A stretch of DNA of 39,925 nt, from positions 1-39,925 of the forward strand of contig JBLNBZ010000149.1 in NCBI GenBank assembly GCA_050260355.1. Reading direction: 5' to 3'. This DNA comes from CADEFX01 sp050260355. Lineage in GTDB: Bacteria > Pseudomonadota > Alphaproteobacteria > Rhizobiales > Hyphomicrobiaceae. The translations under genes and the position numbers were made by a program. Shown piece after piece: positions 8,622-16,320 of this stretch. Numbering within the stretch: position 1 is the first letter of the stretch; each line of letters begins with the position of its first letter. Under the pieces are notes generated by a model. It was not told the origin of the DNA. It made no database searches and was given only the letters and a program-made list of their open reading frames with translations.

Positions 8622-9896
8622 TCAATCCTCCCTGTGCCGGCTTTCGCCAACCGCGGCGTTCGAGTGAAGCTTGGCGTTGAACCCGGCGGCTCGGATCTTT
8701 GCCATCACGTCGTGCAGATGCTGGCGGTCGCGCGTCTCGATGACAAATGAAATCGAGGCCGACTTCGCCGGCAGGTCCGTGAAGACCCGCTGATGGTACA
8801 CCTCGACGATGTTGGCGCCACCATCGCCCACGACCTGCGCGAGCCGGGCGAGCTGACCGGGCTTGTCGGAGATGTCGACGGAGACCTCGGAGAGTCGCCC
8901 CTCGCGCGCCAGCTCGCGTGTCAGCACGCTCGCCAGCAGGCGCGTATCGATATTGCCGCCGCACAGCACAACACCGACCTTGCGGCCCCTGAACAGCTCG
9001 GGCTTGGCCAGGATCGCGGCGAGACCCGCGGCGCCCGCCCCTTCCACAACCGTCTTCTCGATGGCGATGAGCAGCGCCACCGCATGCTCCAGCTCGCTCT
9101 CCTCGACCAGCACAATCTCGTCGACGTGTCGGCGGATCAGCTGGGCCGTGATCTTTCCCGGCGCCTTGACGGCAATACCTTCGGCCAGCGTGTCGCCGCG
9201 CATGGGCAGCGCCGTGCCCTTGATGCAGTTGTACATGGAGGGATAGAGCGCCGCCTGCACGCCGATCACGCGCATGTCGGGCTTGATGGCCTTGACCGCG
9301 ACCGCCATGCCCGAGATCAGGCCGCCGCCGCCGATCGGCACGACGAGCGTGTCGAGCTCGGGCACGGCCCGCAGCATCTCGAGCGCAATCGTGCCCTGCC
9401 CGGCGATGACGACGGGATCGTCATAGGGGTGAATGAAGGTGAGGCCGCGCTCCTCGCCATGCCGATGCGCGAACTCTGCCGCCTCCTCGAGCGTGTTGCC
9501 GTGCAGGATCACCTCGGCGCCGTGCCCCTTGGTGTTCTCGACCTTCACGATGGGCGTCGCTTCCGGCATGACAATGGTCGCCGGGATGCCGAGGCGCCGG
9601 GCGTGGTAGGCCACGCCCTGGGCATGGTTGCCCGCAGACATGGCGATCACGCCGCGCCGGCGCTCCGCCGCCGACAGCGCCGCAAGCCGGTTGAGCGCCC
9701 CGCGCTCCTTGAACGAGGCGGTGAACTGCAGGTTCTCGAACTTGAGCCACACCTCGCACCCGAGCAGGTCCGACAGCGTGCGGCTGTGGTCGAAGTCCGT
9801 GTCGAGCACGGCCCCCTTGATGAGCGCGGCAGCGCGCTCGACATCGCCGAGCGTCACCGGTTCATCCTGCGCGGCCTTTTTCCTGCTGCGGGCCAT
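8622..9896 (-). CDS. ilvA: threonine dehydratase (threonine ammonia-lyase) with C-terminal ACT domain
   Basis: A 424-residue PLP enzyme turning threonine (or serine) into 2-oxobutyrate (or pyruvate) and ammonia. The Schiff-base lysine is Lys63 in FTASFKERGALNRL. MSAGNHAQGVAYHARRLGIP is the diagnostic second block, and VVPIGGGGLISGMA is the phosphate-binding glycine loop. From about residue 340 a single ACT domain (VSVDISDKPGQLARLAQVVG) suggests allosteric amino-acid control. One ACT domain and this length fit the catabolic/short type, not the long biosynthetic IlvA with two. The start at 9896 has GGAGG 7 nt upstream; the frame continues far upstream but antisense to the AsnC gene. It is cotranscribed with the E1 enzyme and divergent from the AsnC regulator. 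The symbol denotes the family; a tdcB-like role is equally possible. Confidence 0.88.
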   Translation of the reverse strand: MARSRKKAAQDEPVTLGDVERAAALIKGAVLDTDFDHSRTLSDLLGCEVWLKFENLQFTASFKERGALNRLAALSAAERRRGVIAMSAGNHAQGVAYHARRLGIPATIVMPEATPIVKVENTKGHGAEVILHGNTLEEAAEFAHRHGEERGLTFIHPYDDPVVIAGQGTIALEMLRAVPELDTLVVPIGGGGLISGMAVAVKAIKPDMRVIGVQAALYPSMYNCIKGTALPMRGDTLAEGIAVKAPGKITAQLIRRHVDEIVLVEESELEHAVALLIAIEKTVVEGAGAAGLAAILAKPELFRGRKVGVVLCGGNIDTRLLASVLTRELAREGRLSEVSVDISDKPGQLARLAQVVGDGGANIVEVYHQRVFTDLPAKSASISFVIETRDRQHLHDVMAKIRAAGFNAKLHSNAAVGESRHRED

Positions 9897-9950
9897 CTGG
9901 CCGCCTCCGTATCGCTGCGGCGACCATACACGGATGGCCCCGGCGATGTT

Positions 9951-9986
9951 TTCCAATTTTTGCCAATAGACAAGCAAATATTGGAA
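9951..9986. promoter_or_regulatory. inverted-repeat operator in the divergent ilvA-asnC promoter region
   Basis: TTCCAATTTTTGC (9951-9963) and GCAAATATTGGAA (9974-9986) form a 13-bp inverted repeat with 12 matching positions and a 10-nt spacer. It sits in an AT-rich patch within an otherwise GC-rich 135-nt divergent gap. Lrp/AsnC proteins bind AT-rich, dyad-symmetric sites and usually control the adjacent divergent gene. I therefore infer this is the binding site of the AsnC-type regulator that starts at 10032. No convincing -35/-10 pair is visible. Confidence 0.55.
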
Positions 9987-10031
9987 GTATCTGCTAATTC
10001 CTGGGGCCCGTTTGCCTGGAGCCCCTAGACC

Positions 10032-10532
10032 ATGCCTCTCGATGCCATTGACCGGCGCCTGCTTGCAATCCTGCAGGAGAACGGCCGGCTCACGGCCACC
10101 GAGCTCGCAGAGCGTGTCGGCCTGACCACCAGCCCCTGCCTGCGCCGCTTGCGCCTGCTCGAGGAGGCGGGCGTCATACGAGGATATACGGCTCTGCTGG
10201 ATCAGAGCCAGGTGGGGCTGCCGGTCAGCGTGTTCGTGTCGATCAAGCTCGAGCGACAAAAGGAGGACGCCTTGCGCCGCTTCGAGGATGCCGTGAAGGA
10301 CTGCCCCGAGGTGCTCGAGTGCTACCTGATGACCGGGCCGCGCGACTATCTGTTGCGCGTCGTGGCCAGCGACCTGCAGGACTACGAGCGCTTCGTCAAG
10401 GAGACCCTGACGCGCATCGACGGGATCGCCAATATCGAGAGCAGCTTCGCGCTGGGGCAGGTGAAGCACTCCAACGTGCTCCCCATCGGGGGCGGACCCC
10501 GCGCAGGCAGGAAGCCGCGCCGGGGGCGATAG
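10032..10532 (+). CDS. Lrp/AsnC family transcriptional regulator
   Basis: A 166-residue regulator. The N-terminal winged helix-turn-helix (residues 1-60) starts with the classical LDAIDRRLLAILQENGRLT and has LAERVGLTTSPCLRRLRLLEEAGVI as its recognition region. The RAM/ligand-binding domain covers about residues 65-150, including VLECYLMTGPRDYLLRVVA. Such proteins form octamers that sense amino acids. Its gene diverges from threonine dehydratase and the E1 gene, making those its probable targets, with threonine or another amino acid as effector (inference). The tail is basic and Gly/Arg-rich (GGGPRAGRKPRRGR). The ATG has only a weak ribosome-binding site. Confidence 0.9.
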   Translation: MPLDAIDRRLLAILQENGRLTATELAERVGLTTSPCLRRLRLLEEAGVIRGYTALLDQSQVGLPVSVFVSIKLERQKEDALRRFEDAVKDCPEVLECYLMTGPRDYLLRVVASDLQDYERFVKETLTRIDGIANIESSFALGQVKHSNVLPIGGGPRAGRKPRRGR

Positions 10533-10629
10533 CCCGGAGCTTGACAGGCAAGCCCTGGCCCGCCGGATGCGCGGGATGCTAGTAGGTCGCGGCCTGCGCA
10601 CTGGACCCCATGGAACCGAGAGGAGATCG

Positions 10630-11478
10630 ATGCAAGCCATGAAGTGGAAGGAGCCCGCTGGGTCCCGCCTCATCATACTGGCGATCACCCTGCTGCTCGG
10701 GGCAACGCCCGCAGCCCTTGCGGCCGACTGCGGCAACGACGCCGGCGGCTTCAGCGCCTGGATCGGCCGGTTCAAGGCCAAGGCCGCCGCGCAGGGGATC
10801 TCTGCTGCCACCCTTTCCTCGGTGCTGAGCGGCGTCGCCTATGATCGCAACGTGATCCGTCTCGATCGGTCCCAGCGCTCCTTCAAGCTGAGCTTCGATC
10901 AGTTCTACGCGCGTCGCGTCTCGGACGCGCTCATCCGTAACGGGCAGCGGATGATCCAGACGCACCGCCAGTTGTTCGACCGGATCGAGGCGCGCTTCGG
11001 CGTGCCGCCCGCGATCCTGGTCTCGATCTGGGGTCTCGAGACCAACTTTGGCCGCGACACCGGCGGTGGCGGACGATCGATCGTGACGTCGCTGGCGACG
11101 CTCGCCTATGACTGCCGCCGCACCGAGTTCTTCCAGAACGAGCTGATCAACGCCTTGCGCATCGTCGACCGGGGCGACATGTCCGCGGCGCAGCTCCGCG
11201 GCGGCTGGGCTGGCGAGATCGGGCCGATGCAGTTCCTGCCGTCGTCCTACGTCAAGTACGCCGTCGATTTCGACGGCGATGGTCACCGCAACCTGATCCA
11301 CAGCGTCCCCGACATGCTTGCCTCGACCGCCAACTTCCTCAAAGGCAAAGGCTGGCGGCCGAAGCAGGACTGGATGCCCGGATCGGCCAACTACGCGGCG
11401 CTGCAGGAATGGAACAAGGCGGACGTCTACTCGCGCACGATCGCCGTCATGGCCCATCGCATCGCGAGCAGGCAGTGA
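10630..11478 (+). CDS. MltB-type lytic murein transglycosylase
   Basis: A 282-residue exported enzyme of the GH103/MltB group, which cleaves the MurNAc-GlcNAc bond with formation of 1,6-anhydro-MurNAc. Residues 12-31 form the signal peptide core (RLIILAITLLLGATPAALA), cleaved near Ala-Asp-Cys. The catalytic Glu137 lies in SIWGLETNFGRDTGG. Other family blocks are SLATLAYDCRRTEFF, GGWAGEIGPMQFLPSSYVKYAVDFDGDGHRN and SVPDMLASTANFLKGKGW. The ATG at 10630 follows GAGAGGAG closely; ATG at 10639 is an alternative. No lipobox is evident at the cleavage site, so it is probably soluble periplasmic. It converges with the SET-domain gene, 13 nt apart. Confidence 0.88.
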   Translation: MQAMKWKEPAGSRLIILAITLLLGATPAALAADCGNDAGGFSAWIGRFKAKAAAQGISAATLSSVLSGVAYDRNVIRLDRSQRSFKLSFDQFYARRVSDALIRNGQRMIQTHRQLFDRIEARFGVPPAILVSIWGLETNFGRDTGGGGRSIVTSLATLAYDCRRTEFFQNELINALRIVDRGDMSAAQLRGGWAGEIGPMQFLPSSYVKYAVDFDGDGHRNLIHSVPDMLASTANFLKGKGWRPKQDWMPGSANYAALQEWNKADVYSRTIAVMAHRIASRQ

Positions 11479-11491
11479 CGGCCGGCTTCGA

Positions 11492-12016
11492 TCATGCCTC
11501 GAGCAGCTGAAGGCTGTTGGCTACGCGGCTGACCGGAGCACAATCCAGGATGAAATCCTGCAGTGCGCCGGCCTTCACATACCGCCGTAGCCGCTCCTGT
11601 GGGACGGAGCGGATGTCGCCGATCGTGCCGCGGCAGGATGCTGCTCCGCACTGGCAAGGCATGCGCCAGAGGAGCGTGAAGACGGTGGGCCGGACCGTCA
11701 GCGAATAGTCGAACGTGACCTCCTGCCCGCGGGGGATATCGACCAGCGCCACGAGATCGCTTTCGCCGACGATGCCGGCGTTGGCCTCGCAGCTGTGGTT
11801 GAAACGGACCGAGAAGTCGTCGAGCACGATGTACGTGTGCTTGCCGATGGCCAGCGGATCGTCCATGCGCACCGAGCCCGTGGCGACCCGGCCAATGCAC
11901 TGCAGCAGCGAGACGCGCTCTCCGCCGAGGCGGTAGATGCGCTCACCTTGCCGGATGTCCTGCTCGGCAAAGACGCCCCTGCCGCTGATGCCGGAGTCTC
12001 TCACCGCAAGCTTCAT
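11492..12016 (-). CDS. SET-domain protein-lysine methyltransferase-like protein
   Basis: A small 174-residue protein that is almost only a SET domain with a post-SET zinc loop. It opens with AVRDSGISGRGVFAEQDIRQGE, holds the SAM/pseudoknot motif NHSCEAN (residues 73-79) and the catalytic-site TFDYSL with Tyr104, and then CQCGAASCRG (121-130), which is the CxCGxxxCRG post-SET pattern. All hallmarks of an active lysine methyltransferase are kept. The start at 12016 has GGAGG 5 nt upstream. It diverges from the beta-hydroxyacid dehydrogenase. Bacterial SET proteins may modify a host's or the bacterium's own proteins; the target is unknown, and no secretion signal is visible. Confidence 0.8.
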   Translation of the reverse strand: MKLAVRDSGISGRGVFAEQDIRQGERIYRLGGERVSLLQCIGRVATGSVRMDDPLAIGKHTYIVLDDFSVRFNHSCEANAGIVGESDLVALVDIPRGQEVTFDYSLTVRPTVFTLLWRMPCQCGAASCRGTIGDIRSVPQERLRRYVKAGALQDFILDCAPVSRVANSLQLLEA

Positions 12017-12185
12017 GTCCGCCTCCTTCCTGCTATGCCCCGAATGAGCAGGCCGGATTGTGGGCGCCCTCGCGCGCCCGCGCTGTCTCGTGCGTAACAG
12101 CGCAGGGAGGCGCCAAACCGCCTGACATTCGCGGCTGCATCCGATAAAACCGGCGCAAAGGCAGGTCAGACACGGGAGACGCGTA

Positions 12186-13079
12186 ATGGCCAAGGTGGCA
12201 TGGATCGGGCTGGGCGTGATGGGCTATCCGATGGCCGGTCATCTGCTGAAGAAGGGGGGACACGAGCTCACCGTCTACAATCGCAATCGGGCCAAGGCCG
12301 AGGCCTGGGTCAAGGAGTACGGCGCAGGCAAGACCGCGGCCACGCCGGCCGAGGCCGCCAAGGACGCCGAGTTCGTGTTCTGCTGCGTCGGCAACGACCA
12401 CGATGTGCGCGCGGTGACGACCGCCAAGGGTGGCGCGTTCGAGACCATGCGCAAGGGGGCCGTCTTCATCGACAACACGACGGCCTCGGCCGACGTCGCG
12501 CGCGAGCTTTACGCCATCGCGAAGGACAAGGGCTTCGGCTTCCTCGATGCCCCGGTCTCCGGCGGCCAGGCCGGCGCGCAGAACGGCGTGCTCACCGTCA
12601 TGGTCGGCGGCGACAAGGACGTGTTCGAGCGCGCCAAGGCTGTGATTGCGCCGTACGCACGGGCGGTGACGCTGATCGGTCCGTCGGGCTCGGGTCAGCT
12701 CACGAAGATGGTCAACCAGATCTGCATCGCCGGCTTGGTGCAGGGGCTTGCCGAAGGCATCCATTTCGCACAGAAGGCCGGCCTCGACATTCCCACCGTG
12801 ATCGAGACCATCTCCAAGGGCGCTGCGCAATCCTGGCAGATGGACAATCGCTGGAAGGCGATGATGGAAGGCAAGTTCGACTTCGGCTTCGCGGTCGACT
12901 GGATGCGCAAGGACCTGATGATCAGCCTCGATGAGGCGCGCAGGAACGGTGCGCATCTTCCCGTGGCAGCACTTGTCGACCAGTTCTACTCCGAGGTGCA
13001 GCGCCTCGGCGGCAATCGCTGGGACACGTGCAGCTTGATTGCGCGCCTCAACAACCAGAAGGCGGCAGGCAAGGCTTGA
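12186..13079 (+). CDS. NAD(P)-dependent beta-hydroxyacid dehydrogenase (3-hydroxyisobutyrate dehydrogenase family)
   Basis: A 297-residue enzyme with an N-terminal Rossmann domain (VAWIGLGVMGYPMAGHLLKK, GxGxxG-type) and a helical C-terminal domain from about residue 165. The substrate-binding block is DAPVSGGQAGAQNG (Ser125, Gly126, Gly127), and the catalytic lysine is Lys174 in GSGQLTKMVNQ. It oxidises beta-hydroxyacids such as 3-hydroxyisobutyrate or reduces tartronate semialdehyde; the sequence does not decide which. GGGAG precedes the ATG by about 7 nt. No valine-catabolism gene is adjacent, so the pathway is open. Confidence 0.85.
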   Translation: MAKVAWIGLGVMGYPMAGHLLKKGGHELTVYNRNRAKAEAWVKEYGAGKTAATPAEAAKDAEFVFCCVGNDHDVRAVTTAKGGAFETMRKGAVFIDNTTASADVARELYAIAKDKGFGFLDAPVSGGQAGAQNGVLTVMVGGDKDVFERAKAVIAPYARAVTLIGPSGSGQLTKMVNQICIAGLVQGLAEGIHFAQKAGLDIPTVIETISKGAAQSWQMDNRWKAMMEGKFDFGFAVDWMRKDLMISLDEARRNGAHLPVAALVDQFYSEVQRLGGNRWDTCSLIARLNNQKAAGKA

Positions 13080-13245
13080 GCGTAATCCGTGGTCGACGAC
13101 GGGCTGGGCATCGCGCCGCGCTTCTGCAGCCGCGCCTGCCCTGACCCGATCGCTTCGGCCACCGGCGCGTCATCGCGGCATGCGGCCGGGGGCTGAGGGG
13201 TTGAGCGCGGTGCGCGAGCCGTACCATCCGTAGCGATCGAGCCCT

Positions 13246-15360
13246 ATGCGGCCCAACCCTCTCATCCCGCTGTTTGCATCCGCCACGAGCCTCAGCGGCA
13301 TCGGGCCACGGCTGGAGATCCTGCTCAGGAAGGCCCTGCGCCTCCCCCCGGGCGTGTCCACGCCGCGCGTCATCGACCTGCTGTGGCATCTCCCCACGGG
13401 CGTGATCGACCGGCGCGCGGAGCCCACGGTGGCAGGCGCGGTGCCCGGCACGATCGCAACGCTGGCCGTGCGCATTCTGCGTCACAAGGCGCCGCCGCGA
13501 TCGGCCAGCCGCGCGCCGTACAAGGTCGCCTGCGAGGATGACACAGGCCGGATCGATCTCGTCTTCTTCCACGCCGAGCGCCGGCTCATCGAGCGCCAGC
13601 TTCCGGTCGGGGCCATCCGCTACGTGAGCGGACGCATCGAGCGCTACGGCGACACGCTGCAGATGGCGCATCCCGACTACATCGTTGCCCCGGAAGCCCG
13701 CGGCGACCTGCCGTTGCTCGAGCCGGTCTATCCGCTGACGGCTGGTCTCTCGGGCAAGGTCCTGCAGAAGGCGGCGCGACAGGCGCTCGATCGTGTGCCG
13801 GCACTCCCCGAGTGGCAGGATCCGGCCTGGTTGAAGCAGCGCGGCTGGCCCGATTTCGCCGATGCGCTCGCCCGACTGCACCGGCCGCGCGACGCCGGCG
13901 ACGTATCCCCCGGCAGCCTGCCCTGGCAGCGCCTTGCGTACGACGAGCTGCTCGCCGGCCAGCTCGCGCTCGGTCTCGTGCGCCAGAGCCTCAAGGACCA
14001 GCCGGGCCGCAGCATCGTTGGCGACGGCCGCATCAGGGCGCGCATCGCCGATGCCTTGCCGTTCGCACTGACGGCCTCCCAGCGTCAGGCGCTGAAGGAG
14101 ATCGCCGCCGACATGGCGGCACCGGCACGCATGCTGCGCCTGCTGCAAGGCGACGTGGGCTCGGGCAAGACGGTGGTCGCTCTGATGGCCCTGGCGATCG
14201 CCGTCGAGGCCGGTGGCCAGGCCGCGCTGATGGCGCCGACAGAGGTGCTGGCGCGCCACCACGCCGAGACGATCGCACCCCTGGCGGAGGCTTCAGGGCT
14301 GCGTGTCGGTCTCCTGACCGGGCGCGAGAAAGGGCGCGCGCGCAAGGAGCTGCTGGAACGTCTGGCGGCCGGAGAGGTGGATATTCTGATCGGCACGCAT
14401 GCCCTGTTCCAGGACGACGTCAGCTTCCGCGACCTCGCCTTCGCTGTGATCGACGAGCAGCACCGCTTCGGCGTGCATCAGCGCCTCGCCCTGCAGTCGA
14501 AGGGCGGTGCGGGCGGCGCCGAGCTGATGGTGATGACGGCCACCCCCATTCCGCGCACGCTGCTGATGACGCATTACGGCGACCTCGACGTGTCGCGGCT
14601 GACGGAGAAGCCCGCCGGCCGCAAGCCGGTCACCACGACGCTTGCCGCGCTCGACCGCCTCGAGGAGGTCATCGACGGGCTGAGGCGCGCGCTTGCTCAA
14701 GGTGCGCAGGTGTACTGGGTGTGTCCGCTGATCGAAAGCTCCGGCAACTCCGAGCTCGCCGCCGCGGAGGCGCGGCATGCGCATCTGCAGCAGATCTTCG
14801 GCGATCGCGTCGGCCTCTTGCACGGCGGCTTGAGCGCCGCTGCCAAGGATCAGACCATGGCGGCCTTCATGGAGGGGCGCCTGTCGATCCTGGTGGCGAC
14901 CACCGTCATCGAGGTGGGCGTCAACGTCCCCAACGCCTCGATAATGGTGATCGAGCATTCCGAGCGGTTCGGGCTCGCGCAATTGCATCAGCTGCGCGGA
15001 CGGGTCGGCCGCGGCAGCCGCCAGTCGTACTGCGTGCTGCTCTACAAGGCGCCGCTCGGTGAGACCGCGCGTGCACGTCTCGAGATGATGCGCGAGACCG
15101 AGGACGGCTTCCTGATCGCAGAGAAGGACCTGGAGCTGAGAGGCGGCGGCGAGGTGCTCGGGGCTCGCCAGAGCGGCATGCCGGAGTTCCGCGTCGCGGA
15201 GGTGCCGAACTTTCCCGAGCTTCTGGCGGCCGCCCGCGACGATGCGCGCCTGGTGCTGGCATCGGATCCGAAGCTGCTCGGCCAGCGCGGGCTGGCGCTG
15301 CGCAACCTGCTGTACCTGTTCGAATGCGACGAGGCCGTGCGGCTCTTCCGGGCGGCCTGA
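13246..15360 (+). CDS. recG: ATP-dependent DNA helicase RecG
   Basis: A 704-residue superfamily 2 helicase that regresses stalled replication forks and branch-migrates Holliday junctions. The N-terminal wedge/OB domain (about 1-250) includes SLSGIGPRLEILLRKAL and DLLWHLPTGVIDRR. Helicase motifs run in order: RLLQGDVGSGKTVVAL (Walker A), MAPTEVLARHHAE, AVIDEQHRFGVHQR (DExH), MTATPIPRTL, LHGGLSAAAKD, ATTVIEVGVNVPNA and QLRGRVGRG, followed by the RecG-specific GGGEVLGARQSGMPEF near the end. Length is normal. It stands alone on the plus strand, with a 166-nt noncoding leader region that holds nothing I recognise, and its stop is 5 nt from the convergent DUF502 gene. Confidence 0.97.
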   Translation: MRPNPLIPLFASATSLSGIGPRLEILLRKALRLPPGVSTPRVIDLLWHLPTGVIDRRAEPTVAGAVPGTIATLAVRILRHKAPPRSASRAPYKVACEDDTGRIDLVFFHAERRLIERQLPVGAIRYVSGRIERYGDTLQMAHPDYIVAPEARGDLPLLEPVYPLTAGLSGKVLQKAARQALDRVPALPEWQDPAWLKQRGWPDFADALARLHRPRDAGDVSPGSLPWQRLAYDELLAGQLALGLVRQSLKDQPGRSIVGDGRIRARIADALPFALTASQRQALKEIAADMAAPARMLRLLQGDVGSGKTVVALMALAIAVEAGGQAALMAPTEVLARHHAETIAPLAEASGLRVGLLTGREKGRARKELLERLAAGEVDILIGTHALFQDDVSFRDLAFAVIDEQHRFGVHQRLALQSKGGAGGAELMVMTATPIPRTLLMTHYGDLDVSRLTEKPAGRKPVTTTLAALDRLEEVIDGLRRALAQGAQVYWVCPLIESSGNSELAAAEARHAHLQQIFGDRVGLLHGGLSAAAKDQTMAAFMEGRLSILVATTVIEVGVNVPNASIMVIEHSERFGLAQLHQLRGRVGRGSRQSYCVLLYKAPLGETARARLEMMRETEDGFLIAEKDLELRGGGEVLGARQSGMPEFRVAEVPNFPELLAAARDDARLVLASDPKLLGQRGLALRNLLYLFECDEAVRLFRAA

Positions 15361-15365
15361 AGCCG

Positions 15366-16172
15366 CTATTCCGCAGCCGCAGCCGGCGGGGCGGCGGACG
15401 GCGCGGGCAGCTTCCTGGCGCGCCTGGCGAGCTCATGCAGACGCGCCTGCGTCTCCGGATTGACGATGCCCGCGGAGATGATGATCTTGGCCGCGTCCTC
15501 CACGCTCATCTTGATCAGCGTGACGTCCTTCTTCGGCACGAAGCACACGAAGCCCGTAGGCGGCAGCATGCCGGTCGGCATGAACACGCTGACGAGATCC
15601 TGGTCCGGGCGGATGGAGGCGACCTGGGCCGTCGCATCGCCGGTCACGAACACGATCGACCAGATCCCCTTGGACGGGAATTCCATCAGCCCGACCTTGT
15701 GAAAGGACTGGCCGGGCCCCGAAGCGCTCAAGACCGACTCGAAGATCTGCTTGAGCGCCCGATAGACGCTGCGCACGATCGGCATGCGGTCGAGCATCAG
15801 CTCACCGGCACTGATGAGCGACCGGCCGAGCAGGTTGGCCGCGAGTGCTCCGATCAGCATCAGTCCGATGATCGCGAACAGCAGGCCGACGCCCGGCACA
15901 TGAAAGGGCAGGTAGTATTCCGGGTTGTAGAACCGCGGAATGTAAGGCTTGACCCAGCTATCGACGACGTTGATGAAGTACCAGGCGCTGTAAAGCGTGA
16001 TGCACACCGGCCCGACGATGACGAGGCCGGTCAGCAAATAGTTCCGCAACCGTGCGCCGATGTGCCAGGACGGAGGGGGAACCTCCACCGTCGGGATCAG
16101 CGTCGGCCTGAGCGACTCGACCGACTCAGGCTCTGCCTCCCCCGCGCCCGGCTTGGGAATCTGCTCCTGCAT
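15366..16172 (-). CDS. DUF502 family inner-membrane protein
   Basis: A 268-residue membrane protein of the DUF502 family. After a Pro/Glu-rich cytosolic start it has two strong membrane segments, about residues 46-66 (LLTGLVIVGPVCITLYSAWY) and 96-115 (VGLLFAIIGLMLIGALAANL). A soluble domain follows with the family blocks LMLDRMPIVRSVYRALKQI, MEFPSKGIWSIVFVTGD and MPTGMLPPTGFVCFVPKKDV. The C-terminus is Ala/Pro-rich. Function is unknown in general. The neighbourhood recG-DUF502-glmS is common in alphaproteobacteria, which supports chromosomal core location. A 148-nt gap separates its start from the TPR-SPOR gene behind it. Confidence 0.88.
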   Translation of the reverse strand: MQEQIPKPGAGEAEPESVESLRPTLIPTVEVPPPSWHIGARLRNYLLTGLVIVGPVCITLYSAWYFINVVDSWVKPYIPRFYNPEYYLPFHVPGVGLLFAIIGLMLIGALAANLLGRSLISAGELMLDRMPIVRSVYRALKQIFESVLSASGPGQSFHKVGLMEFPSKGIWSIVFVTGDATAQVASIRPDQDLVSVFMPTGMLPPTGFVCFVPKKDVTLIKMSVEDAAKIIISAGIVNPETQARLHELARRARKLPAPSAAPPAAAAE

Positions 16173-16320
16173 CGCACCAATTGCGCCGCGGCCCTCGCGG
16201 GTTGCGAACGCCCCACACCTGAAGTTTAGCCGCTATTCTGCCACGTTGCCGTGCGGCGCACTACACGCAAGACGCCGGGCGCGGCAAAAACACCTAACAA
16301 CTGGACAATCGAAAAGCGCC

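Noticed and set aside
8614..8964. N-terminal extension of the E1 enzyme to 920 residues
   Set aside because: The extra 117 residues lie out of frame inside the threonine dehydratase ACT domain and are Arg/Gly-rich. The start at 8613 has its own Shine-Dalgarno.
9897..10811. Extension of threonine dehydratase to 729 residues
   Set aside because: It would run antisense through the AsnC gene and the promoter region. GGAGG before 9896 and the PLP-enzyme family length support the short form.
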